Source: Streptomyces seoulensis (GTDB lineage Bacteria > Actinomycetota > Actinomycetes > Streptomycetales > Streptomycetaceae). From it: a DNA stretch of 64,000 bases. How positions within the stretch are numbered: position 1 is the stretch's first letter; every line of letters begins with the position of its first letter. The stretch is taken from contig NZ_CP032229.1 in NCBI RefSeq assembly GCF_004328625.1, forward strand, positions 5,332,001 through 5,396,000, in the 5' to 3' direction. Shown in pieces: positions 43,943 to 51,302 of the stretch. The notes beneath the pieces are model-generated. The model had not been told where the DNA came from. It was given only the letters and a program-made list of their open reading frames with translations, and made no database searches. A program made the translations under genes and the position numbers.

Positions 43943-44394
43943 CCAAGGTGCTCCTCTCCCTGCACGTCCTGGCCGCACTCCTCGCCGTGGGGCCGGTCGC
44001 CGTCGCCGCGAGCATGTTCCCCCCGACGCTGCGCCGTGCCCTCGCGGGCCCCGACGACGGCGAGGGCACCGCCCGGACGACCCTGCGGACCCTGCACCGC
44101 ATCTGCCGCGTCTACGCGGGCATCGGCGCCGCCGTCCCGCTCTTCGGCTTCGCCACGGCGGGCAGCCTCGGTGTCCTCGGCGACGGCTGGCTGATCGCCT
44201 CGATCGCGCTGACCGCGGCGGCCGCCGCACTCCTGGCCCTGTTGATCCTGCCCGCCCAGGACCGTGCGCTGGACGGGGACCCGAACCCCGTGGCCCCGGG
44301 CCGGCTCGCCATGCTCACCGGCGTCTTCAACCTGCTGTGGGCCACGGTCACCGTCCTGATGATCATCCGCCCCGGCTCCACCACGGGCGCGTGA
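43939..44394 (+). CDS. Small integral membrane protein (DUF2269-like)
   Basis: A 151-residue protein with four predicted membrane helices (about 4-26, 51-74, 78-103 and 127-147). HVLAALLAVGPVAVAASMFP resembles DUF2269-type proteins. Start ATG 43939 overlaps the TGA of the preceding gene. It is the last chromosomal gene before the mobile-element stack that begins 17 bp after its stop. Role unknown. Confidence 0.65.
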   Translation: MTKVLLSLHVLAALLAVGPVAVAASMFPPTLRRALAGPDDGEGTARTTLRTLHRICRVYAGIGAAVPLFGFATAGSLGVLGDGWLIASIALTAAAAALLALLILPAQDRALDGDPNPVAPGRLAMLTGVFNLLWATVTVLMIIRPGSTTGA

Positions 44395-44407
44395 GCCGGG
44401 CCGGCGC

Positions 44408-45258
44408 CTAGGGGGTGTCCGGAAAGTCGTTGAGCCAGAGGCGGAGGCAGGCAAGGGTGACCATGGCCCGGTAGTGAATGGCTCGTTTGTCGTAGCGTGT
44501 GGCCAGGGCCCGGTTCTGCTTGAGGCGGCTGAAGCAGCGCTCGATGACGTTGCGCCGCCGGTAAGCGGCTTTGTCGAGGCGGCAGCGGCTCTCGCCGCGG
44601 CGGATGCGTCCGTTGATCTGGTCGATGCGTTCCGGGATCGCTGCCGCGATGCCGCGTCGTCGCAGGTAGGCGCGGATCTTGCGGGCCGAGTAGCCTTTGT
44701 CCGCGACGACGCGGCCGGGCCGGGTGCGCGGCCGGCCCGGCCCAGGACGCGCGATCTTGATCTGGTCCATGACCGGCTCGAGCTGAGTGCAGTCGTTCAC
44801 GTTCCCGCCCGTCAGCGTGAACGCCAGGGGCCGGCCCAGGCCGTCGCAGGCCAGGTGGATCTTGCTGGTCAGGCCGCCCCGCGACCGGCCGAGCGCCTCG
44901 CCTTCCCAGGGCCCCCTTTTCGGGCCCCGGCGGCGTGCTGATGGGCCCGGACCGTGGTCGAGTCCACGCACACAACCGTCCAGTCGACCCGCCCGACGGC
45001 GTCGGAGTGCTGCTGGACGTGGGCCAGCAGACGGTCCCACGTGCCGTCGGCGGACCAGTTCCGGAACCGTTCGTAGACCGTCTTCCAGGGCCCGTACCGC
45101 TCGGGCAGGTCACGCCAGGCAGCCCCGGTGGACAGCTTCCACAAGATCCCGTTCACCACCTGCCGCCGGTCCCGACCAGGCCTGCCCATCCGACCCGGCG
45201 CCAGCAACGGAGCGATCAACGCCCACGACTCATCGGTCAGTTCATGCCTACGCACCAC
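44408..45258 (-). CDS. IS5-family transposase, copy A (two frames, -1 frameshift)
   Basis: The frame that starts at GTG 45258 (VVRRHELTDESWALIAPLLA) runs to a stop at 44869. A second frame carries the rest and stops at 44408. The two overlap at a run of A4G5 where a -1 slip (from CGA-AAA to A-GGG reading) joins them, giving a transposase of about 283 residues. The DDE triad is visible: VCVDSTTVRAHQ (Asp), VVADKGYSARKI (Asp) and ERCFSRLKQNRA (Glu). Its stop TAG lies in the CTA flank, not in the element. The protein is identical to that of copy B. Confidence 0.85.
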
Positions 45259-45296
45259 GAACGGACCAACGAGCCACCGACTTTCCGGACACCCCC
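44411..45296 (-). mobile_element. IS5-family insertion sequence, copy A (886 bp)
   Basis: Both ends carry GGGGGTGTCCGGAAAGTCG (19 bp, inverted). It is flanked by TA on each side (CTA left, TAG right), so the target was CTAG or TA. The length equals that of copy B, which lies in the opposite orientation. Encoded proteins are identical, so the duplication is recent. Confidence 0.9.
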
Positions 45297-45298
45297 TA

Positions 45299-45366
45299 GG
45301 GGGTGTCGTTTGGATCAGGTCGGCCGAGACTGACTGCGCCTCTCGGCATGATCCAGCGACAGGCCC
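45299..45366. mobile_element. 68-bp mini-element with imperfect inverted ends
   Basis: The left end GGGGGTGTCGTTTGGATCA matches the right end GGGCCTGTCGCTGGATCA with few differences, and an inner perfect stem GCCGAGA/TCTCGGC makes the whole sequence fold into one hairpin. TA flanks it on both sides. It codes for nothing. It looks like a mini remnant (MITE) of another IS5-family element. Confidence 0.6.
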
Positions 45367-45370
45367 TAGG
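45365..45370. repeat. Left 6-bp target duplication of IS481-family element
   Basis: CCTAGG is repeated at 46422-46427 on the other side of the IS. The NCTAGN form is the known target of IS481. Confidence 0.85.
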
Positions 45371-46319
45371 TGTATTGACCCGCAGCGTTGTTGACGCGGC
45401 TGATCGGTGGGTGGCCTCCGAGTGCGGTGTGGCAGCGGTGGTGGTTGTCGGTGTGGAGGAAGTCTGCCAGGGCGTCGGTGCGTTCGGTGTTGGTGGTGTA
45501 GGGCCGCTGGTAGGCCCATTCGTCGAGCAGGGTGCGGTTGAAGCGTTCGACCTTGCCGTTGGTCTGCGGCCGGTAGGGGCGAGTCAGCTTGCCGGCCGCA
45601 CCGATCTCGGTGAGCACCTTTTTCCAGGCCAGGCCCTTGCGGTAGGCCCAGGCGTTGTCGGTCAGGACCCGCTCGATCCGGTCGATGCCCTGGGCGTGGA
45701 AGAAGGCGGCCGCGCGGGTCAGGAAGCCCGCGCAGGTCGCGGCTTTCTCGTCGGGGTGGATCTCGCTGTAGGCCAGGCGGGAGTGGTCGTCGACGGCGGA
45801 GTGGACGTAGTCGAAGCCCATGCCGCGGATCGGGCGGCCGGCCTCGCGGCCGTTGGTCTTGTGGCCGCCGCCGTCGGGGATCCGGCCCAGCTTCTTCACG
45901 TCCACGTGGATCAGCTCGCCCGGCCGGTCACGCTCGTAACGGCGGATGACGGTGCCGGTCGGCCGGTCGATCCAGGCCAGCCGGTTGAGGCGGTGGCGGG
46001 TCAGGATCCGGTGCACGGTCGAGGTGGGAAGGCCCACGATCGGGCCGATCCGGGCCGGGCCCAGCTTGCGGCTCTGCCGCAGGTCGCAGACGCGGTCTTC
46101 CACCGCGGACGCGGTCCGGTGCGGTGTCGTGTGAGGCCGGCTGGAGCGGTCCTGCAGTCCCGCCTCGCCCTCGGTCCGCCACCGGCGGATCCATTTATGG
46201 GCGGTGGCGCGGGAGATACCCATCTCGGCGGCCACATGAGCGACCGGACGGCCTGAGCGGACACGTTCGACCAGCAGCCTCCTACCGAAGACGGTCAGCC
46301 GGGCATTACGGTGGGGCAC
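45366..46319 (-). CDS. IS481-family transposase
   Basis: A 317-residue transposase. The N-terminal HTH region (VAHVAAEMGISRATAHKWIR) is followed by a DDE core: LIHVDVKKLG (Asp), RVLTDNAWAY (Asp) and PYRPQTNGKVERFNRTL (Glu). GTG 46319 has GGAGG 7 nt upstream. The stop TAG (45368-45366) lies in the CCTAGG target duplication outside the element, so the target supplies the stop codon. Confidence 0.92.
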   Translation of the reverse strand: MPHRNARLTVFGRRLLVERVRSGRPVAHVAAEMGISRATAHKWIRRWRTEGEAGLQDRSSRPHTTPHRTASAVEDRVCDLRQSRKLGPARIGPIVGLPTSTVHRILTRHRLNRLAWIDRPTGTVIRRYERDRPGELIHVDVKKLGRIPDGGGHKTNGREAGRPIRGMGFDYVHSAVDDHSRLAYSEIHPDEKAATCAGFLTRAAAFFHAQGIDRIERVLTDNAWAYRKGLAWKKVLTEIGAAGKLTRPYRPQTNGKVERFNRTLLDEWAYQRPYTTNTERTDALADFLHTDNHHRCHTALGGHPPISRVNNAAGQYT

Positions 46320-46421
46320 GAAGACCTCCGTGCGGTGAGTTCCTAGACAGCTCCCACCACACCGGAGGTCTTCGCCATGTTCAAGACCACAGCCGTGTCA
46401 ACAACGCTCGTGATCAATACA
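45371..46421 (-). mobile_element. IS481-family insertion sequence (1051 bp)
   Basis: Ends are TGTATTGA...AGCGTTGTTGAC inverted repeats of about 32 bp with a few mismatches (differences cluster at positions 9-13). It is bounded by CCTAGG direct repeats. It sits exactly at the left tip of IS5 copy B, so it entered the CTAG there after, or independently of, copy B. Confidence 0.92.
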
Positions 46422-46427
46422 CCTAGG
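46422..46427. repeat. Right 6-bp target duplication of IS481-family element
   Basis: CCTAGG, identical to 45365-45370. Its last GG overlaps the first bases of IS5 copy B. Confidence 0.85.
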
Positions 46428-47311
46428 GGGTGTCCGGAAAGTCGGTGGCTCGTTGGTCCGTTCGTGGTGCGTAGGCATGAACTGACCGATGAGTCGTGGG
46501 CGTTGATCGCTCCGTTGCTGGCGCCGGGTCGGATGGGCAGGCCTGGTCGGGACCGGCGGCAGGTGGTGAACGGGATCTTGTGGAAGCTGTCCACCGGGGC
46601 TGCCTGGCGTGACCTGCCCGAGCGGTACGGGCCCTGGAAGACGGTCTACGAACGGTTCCGGAACTGGTCCGCCGACGGCACGTGGGACCGTCTGCTGGCC
46701 CACGTCCAGCAGCACTCCGACGCCGTCGGGCGGGTCGACTGGACGGTTGTGTGCGTGGACTCGACCACGGTCCGGGCCCATCAGCACGCCGCCGGGGCCC
46801 GAAAAGGGGGCCCTGGGAAGGCGAGGCGCTCGGCCGGTCGCGGGGCGGCCTGACCAGCAAGATCCACCTGGCCTGCGACGGCCTGGGCCGGCCCCTGGCG
46901 TTCACGCTGACGGGCGGGAACGTGAACGACTGCACTCAGCTCGAGCCGGTCATGGACCAGATCAAGATCGCGCGTCCTGGGCCGGGCCGGCCGCGCACCC
47001 GGCCCGGCCGCGTCGTCGCGGACAAAGGCTACTCGGCCCGCAAGATCCGCGCCTACCTGCGACGACGCGGCATCGCGGCAGCGATCCCGGAACGCATCGA
47101 CCAGATCAACGGACGCATCCGCCGCGGCGAGAGCCGCTGCCGCCTCGACAAAGCCGCTTACCGGCGGCGCAACGTCATCGAGCGCTGCTTCAGCCGCCTC
47201 AAGCAGAACCGGGCCCTGGCCACACGCTACGACAAACGAGCCATTCACTACCGGGCCATGGTCACCCTTGCCTGCCTCCGCCTCTGGCTCAACGACTTTC
47301 CGGACACCCCC
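46426..47311 (+). mobile_element. IS5-family insertion sequence, copy B (886 bp)
   Basis: Same inverted ends and length as copy A, in the opposite orientation. The right end is followed by TA and then by the 160-bp MITE. CTAG is present at each junction. Confidence 0.9.
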
Positions 47312-47314
47312 TAG
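46464..47314 (+). CDS. IS5-family transposase, copy B (two frames, -1 frameshift)
   Basis: Upstream frame from GTG 46464 (46467 alternative) to the stop at 46853. Downstream frame continues to TAG 47312-47314, which straddles the junction with the next element. The joining slip site is the A4G5 run at about 46802-46810. Motifs and sequence are identical to copy A, and both copies look intact. An intact frameshift signal is typical of active IS5 elements. Confidence 0.85.
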
Positions 47315-47473
47315 GGGGTGTCTTGTCGATCACGCCGGGCTCGCGACGCCTGGCACCGCACCTCGCCGCGTTGTCGTCGGTCCCCGATGCTCCGCATCGA
47401 CTCCCTCCTCCGCCTTGCGATGCACGGCACCAGACGCCGCTCCCTGATCCGGCCTGATCGACAAGACACCCCC
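47314..47473. mobile_element. 160-bp MITE-like element
   Basis: Perfect 19-bp inverted ends, GGGGGTGTCTTGTCGATCA, lie at 47314-47332 and 47455-47473. TA flanks both sides, and no reading frame is convincing. The first nine bases match those of the IS5-family copies, then diverge, so a different IS5-family transposase probably mobilizes it. Its right end touches the MerR stop codon. Confidence 0.75.
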
Positions 47474-48189
47474 TAGTCCTCCGAGGTGTGCTCCTCGTCG
47501 TCCCCCAGCCACTCCCGCACCTCTTGTCGCAGCGACCGCTGGAACGTGGTCAGGAGGGCCTGGATGACCAGGGGCTGCATGTGGGCGGAGAGGGTGCGGA
47601 CGTCCTTCGGGGTGTGTTCGGGGACCGCGTCGCGCAGGAGGGAGGAGAGTTCGCGGGCGGCGGCGCGGGAGTGGTCGAGGAGGGTGGTGCGGGCGGCGAG
47701 GATGACCTCCTGGGAGAAGGGGAGGTCGAGGAGCTGCACGGCGAGCCGCAGCAGGCCGGTGTCCACCCGCCAGTCGTCCCCCTCGGCGGCCAGCACGTCC
47801 ATCGCCGCCAGCCGCCGTACGTCCTCCTCGGTCAGCCGGCGCCCCGCGCGGCGGTCCAGCTCGGCGCGGCCGACCGTCTCCACCGCCTCCGGGGCCCAGG
47901 AGGAGACGACCGCCCGGTGCACCGCGAGATCCTGGGCGGTGAGGCCGGCCGGGAGCCGGTTGATGTACCGCTCGATCGCCGCCAGCGTCATGCCCTGGAG
48001 CCGCAGCTCCTCGATCAGCGCCAGCCGGGACAGGTGCGCACTGCCGTACCGGCCGACCCGCCGGGGGCCGATCTCCGGCGGCGGGAGCAGACCGCGGGTG
48101 CCGTAGAAACGCACCGTGCGCACGGTGACGCCGGACCGCGCGGCCAGCTCGTCGATGGTGAGGGTGGGGTCCTCGGCCTCGGTCGTCAT
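47473..48189 (-). CDS. MerR-family transcriptional regulator
   Basis: A 238-residue protein with a typical N-terminal winged HTH (LTIDELAARSGVTVRTVRFY, then GTRGLLPPPEIGPRRVGRYG). The C-terminal part is helical with no cysteines, so it probably senses a non-metal signal. It diverges from an amino-acid permease gene. The stop TAG at 47475-47473 is formed by CTAG at the edge of the MITE, so the original C-terminus may have been altered by that insertion. Confidence 0.88.
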   Translation of the reverse strand: MTTEAEDPTLTIDELAARSGVTVRTVRFYGTRGLLPPPEIGPRRVGRYGSAHLSRLALIEELRLQGMTLAAIERYINRLPAGLTAQDLAVHRAVVSSWAPEAVETVGRAELDRRAGRRLTEEDVRRLAAMDVLAAEGDDWRVDTGLLRLAVQLLDLPFSQEVILAARTTLLDHSRAAARELSSLLRDAVPEHTPKDVRTLSAHMQPLVIQALLTTFQRSLRQEVREWLGDDEEHTSED

Positions 48190-48397
48190 CGCAGCAGTAT
48201 CGCTGTCGCAGCAGGAGTGTGAAACCCGCGAAGGTCATGTGAGAAGTGCCGCTCTGTGACGTGGACCACCGCATATCGGGTGATCTCTCTGGGAAGCTGC
48301 TGCCTTGGTCTGTACCGCGACATGATCGTGCGGCGCGGGCCGCCCTGTAAGGAACCGGCCCCTCGTGGTCCGGGAGTACCAGAGAGTGGAACGACCC

Positions 48398-49864
48398 GTG
48401 AGCAAGGACGCCGTTGACTCGGCCCCGGCCGCTGCCACCACGCAAGCGGCCCAGACGCCCGCGGACGCGGGCGACGCCGGTTACAGCAAGGACCTCAAGG
48501 CCCGCCACATCAACATGATCGCCATCGGCGGCGCCATCGGCACCGGCCTGTTCCTAGGAGCGGGCGGCCGCCTGCACAACGCGGGCCCCGCGCTCGCCCT
48601 GGCCTATCTGGTCTGCGGAGTCTTCGCCTTCTTCGTGGTGCGGGCGCTGGGCGAGCTGGTCCTGTACCGCCCGTCCTCCGGGTCCTTCGTGTCGTACGCG
48701 CGCGAGTTCCTCGGTGAGAAGGGCGCCTATGTCGCCGGCTGGATGTACTTCCTGAACTGGTCGACGACCGGCATCGCCGACATCACCGCGATCGCGCTCT
48801 ACACGCACTACTGGAGCATGTTCACGTCCATACCGCAGTGGGTGCTGGCACTCGTCGCGCTGGCCGTGGTGCTCGCCGTGAACCTGATCTCGGTGAAGAT
48901 CTTCGGCGAGATGGAGTTCTGGTTCGCGATCATCAAGGTCGCCACCCTGGTGGGCTTCATGCTCATCGGCATCTTCCTGCTGGCCACCCAGCACGACGTG
49001 GGCGGTCACCAGCCGGGCGTCAGCCTCATCACCGACCACGGCGGGATCTTCCCGCACGGCATGATGCCGGTCGTCCTGGTGATGCAGGGCGTGATCTTCG
49101 CGTACGCCGCGCTCGAACTGGTCGGCGTCGCCGCCGGTGAGACCGCCGAGCCGGAGAAGGTCGTCCCGCGCGCGGTGAACTCGATCATGTGGCGCGTCGG
49201 CGTGTTCTACGTCGGCTCCGTCGTGCTGCTCGCCCTGCTGCTGCCCGGCTCGGTGTACTCCGCCGACCAGAGCCCCTTCGTGACCGTCCTGTCCAAGGTC
49301 GGCATCCCGGCGGCCGGCGACGTGATGAACCTCGTGGTGCTCACCGCCGCCATGTCCTCGCTGAACTCCGGCCTGTACTCCACCGGCCGCATCCTGCGCT
49401 CCATGGCGACGGCCGGTTCCGCGCCGAAGTTCACCGCCCGGATGAACCGCAGCCAGGTCCCCTACGGCGGCATCCTGCTGACCTGCGCGGTCTGCGTGCT
49501 CGGCGTCGGCCTGAACTACCTCGTGCCCAGCCAGGCGTTCGAGATCGTGCTGAACGTGGCCTCGCTCGGCATCATCAGCACCTGGGTGATCATCATGGTC
49601 TGCCACATGATCTTCGTCCGCCGTGCCCGCGAGGGCCAGGTCACCCGGCCGCACTTCCAGCTCAAGTTCAGCCCGGTCACCGAGATCGTCACGATCGCCT
49701 TCCTGCTGGTCTGTCTCGGCATGATGTGGAACGACCCCGAGGTCGGCCGCCGCACCCTCTACCTGATCCCGCTGATCGCCGTCCTGCTGGTCGCCGGCTG
49801 GTTCGGCGTCCGCCGCCGGGTCACCGCGAACACGGACCGGGAGCTGACCGACCTCACGAAGTAG
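48398..49864 (+). CDS. Amino-acid permease (AAT family, AnsP-like)
   Basis: A 488-residue APC-superfamily transporter with about twelve membrane helices. The opening LKARHINMIAIGGAIGTGLF, the VGVAAGETAEPEKVVPRAVN helix and the cytoplasmic loops fit the AAT family, and the asparagine permease branch is plausible. GTG 48398 is chosen over GTG 48365 because the protein then begins just before its soluble tail and GAGAG lies upstream; either is possible. It diverges from the MerR gene. Confidence 0.9.
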   Translation: MSKDAVDSAPAAATTQAAQTPADAGDAGYSKDLKARHINMIAIGGAIGTGLFLGAGGRLHNAGPALALAYLVCGVFAFFVVRALGELVLYRPSSGSFVSYAREFLGEKGAYVAGWMYFLNWSTTGIADITAIALYTHYWSMFTSIPQWVLALVALAVVLAVNLISVKIFGEMEFWFAIIKVATLVGFMLIGIFLLATQHDVGGHQPGVSLITDHGGIFPHGMMPVVLVMQGVIFAYAALELVGVAAGETAEPEKVVPRAVNSIMWRVGVFYVGSVVLLALLLPGSVYSADQSPFVTVLSKVGIPAAGDVMNLVVLTAAMSSLNSGLYSTGRILRSMATAGSAPKFTARMNRSQVPYGGILLTCAVCVLGVGLNYLVPSQAFEIVLNVASLGIISTWVIIMVCHMIFVRRAREGQVTRPHFQLKFSPVTEIVTIAFLLVCLGMMWNDPEVGRRTLYLIPLIAVLLVAGWFGVRRRVTANTDRELTDLTK

Positions 49865-49870
49865 CAGCTC

Positions 49871-49894
49871 GGGGCCACTGTCAGTGGCTGCCCC
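49871..49894 (+). terminator. Hairpin terminator of the permease gene
   Basis: GGGGCCACTG pairs with CAGTGGC and CCCC across a 1-nt turn with a TG bulge. The next gene's -10 element (49895-49900) begins right after it. Confidence 0.55.
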
Positions 49895-49906
49895 TACGGT
49901 GGCGTC

Positions 49907-50395
49907 ATGTCGGAGATCCTTTACATCCGGGATGACGCCACCGTTCCGTGTGCGGAGGGCCCCAAGGTGATCGCCCATGTCTGCAACGACATCGGCGGCT
50001 GGGGGAGGGGCTTCGTCTCCGCGCTGTCCGCGCGCTGGCCGGAGCCGGAGGCGGCCTACCGGGCCTGGTACCGGGGCCGCGCGGCGAACGACTTCGGTCT
50101 GGGCGCCGTCCAGCTCGTCGAGGTGGGCCCGCGCCTGTGGGTGGCCAACATGATCGGCCAGCACGGCATCAGGGTGCGCGGCAAGGGCGTCCCGGTGCGG
50201 TACGAGGCGATCGACACCGCGCTCGGACGGCTCGCCGACCAAGTGATCGAACTCGGTGCCTCCGTGCACATGCCCCGCATAGGCTGCGGTCTGGCGGGCG
50301 GCGAGTGGCCGCGCGTGGAGCCGCTCGTGCGCGGGCGGCTGCTGGGCCGGGGCATCCCGGTGACCGTGTACGACCACGGGGAGGGCGGCGCATGA
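49907..50395 (+). CDS. Macro-domain protein
   Basis: A 162-residue single macro domain. VIAHVCNDIGGWGRGFVSAL contains the nucleotide-binding Asn-Asp-Gly pattern, and HMPRIGCGLAGGEWPRVEPL the phosphate-binding loop. Macro domains bind or hydrolyse ADP-ribose and related metabolites. ATG 49907 lies 6 nt after TACGGT (49895-49900), so the transcript may be leaderless. The stop overlaps the kinase start (ATGA). Confidence 0.88.
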   Translation: MSEILYIRDDATVPCAEGPKVIAHVCNDIGGWGRGFVSALSARWPEPEAAYRAWYRGRAANDFGLGAVQLVEVGPRLWVANMIGQHGIRVRGKGVPVRYEAIDTALGRLADQVIELGASVHMPRIGCGLAGGEWPRVEPLVRGRLLGRGIPVTVYDHGEGGA

Positions 50396-51288
50396 CCGAC
50401 GTGCTGGTGCTGGGCGGAGCCGGGGTGGACACCATCGTCCGGGTGCCCGAGCTGCCATTGCCCTTTGCCGACAGTTATCCCGTCGACACCGGTGTGCACA
50501 CCCGCGCCGGGCAGACCGGTGACTTCGTCGCGCTGGGCCTGGCCGCGCTGGGCCTCGACGTGCACCACCTCGACCTGATCGGCGACGACCCCGAGGGCGA
50601 CCTCGTGCGGGCCCTGCACCGGGAGCGCGGCATCGCCCTGACCGCGCTGCCCCAGCCCGCCGGCACCAAGCGCGCCGTCAATCTGGTCGGCCCCGACGGC
50701 CGCCGCCTCTCCCTGTACGACACCAGCCGCGCCCGCCCCGGCGACCGCTTCCCCGACGATGTGCTGCGCCCCCTCGCCAAGGCCGCCCGGCACGTCCACG
50801 TGACCATCACCCAGCCCTGCGCCGAGGCCCTGCCCCTGCTCCGGGAGACGGGCGTGCCCCTTTCCACCGACCTGCACGACTGGGACGGCGAGAACCCGTA
50901 CCACGAGCCGTACGCCCTCGCCGCCGACGTGGTCTTCCTCTCCGCCACCGCCCTCACCGACCCCGAGCGCACCATGCGCCGGACAGCGGAGCGCGGCCGG
51001 GCCCGGATCGTCGTCGCCACGGCGGGCGCCGAGGGCGCGTATCTGCTGGCCGACGGCGAGCTGACCCACGTCCCGCCCATGACCCCGCCCGCCCCGGTGG
51101 TCGACTCCAACGGCGCGGGCGACGCCTTCGCCGCCGCCTTCCTCTACGGCCGCCTCGCCGGGGAGACACCCGAGCGCTGCGCCCGCTACGGCGCGGCGGC
51201 GGGCGCGTACGCCTGCACCGTCCCGGCCACCCGCACGGACGCGATAGGCCGCGACGGCCTCCTCGGAGAGGGCGCCGTCACGGCCTAG
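50392..51288 (+). CDS. PfkB-family carbohydrate kinase
   Basis: A 298-residue kinase of the ribokinase family. DSNGAGDAFAAAFLYG is the catalytic/anion-hole signature, and TRAGQTGDFVALGLAALGLD the N-terminal sugar-binding part. Translational coupling to the macro-domain gene by ATGA suggests a joint task, for example phosphorylating ribose released from ADP-ribose. That pathway is inference; the sugar cannot be named. Confidence 0.88.
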   Translation: MTDVLVLGGAGVDTIVRVPELPLPFADSYPVDTGVHTRAGQTGDFVALGLAALGLDVHHLDLIGDDPEGDLVRALHRERGIALTALPQPAGTKRAVNLVGPDGRRLSLYDTSRARPGDRFPDDVLRPLAKAARHVHVTITQPCAEALPLLRETGVPLSTDLHDWDGENPYHEPYALAADVVFLSATALTDPERTMRRTAERGRARIVVATAGAEGAYLLADGELTHVPPMTPPAPVVDSNGAGDAFAAAFLYGRLAGETPERCARYGAAAGAYACTVPATRTDAIGRDGLLGEGAVTA

Positions 51289-51302
51289 GCCTAGGACGAG
51301 GC

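Noticed and set aside
44408..47314. Composite transposon made of two inverted IS5 copies
   Set aside because: The interior holds only a mini-element and an IS481-family element with its own target duplication; there is no cargo gene, so independent insertions explain it better.
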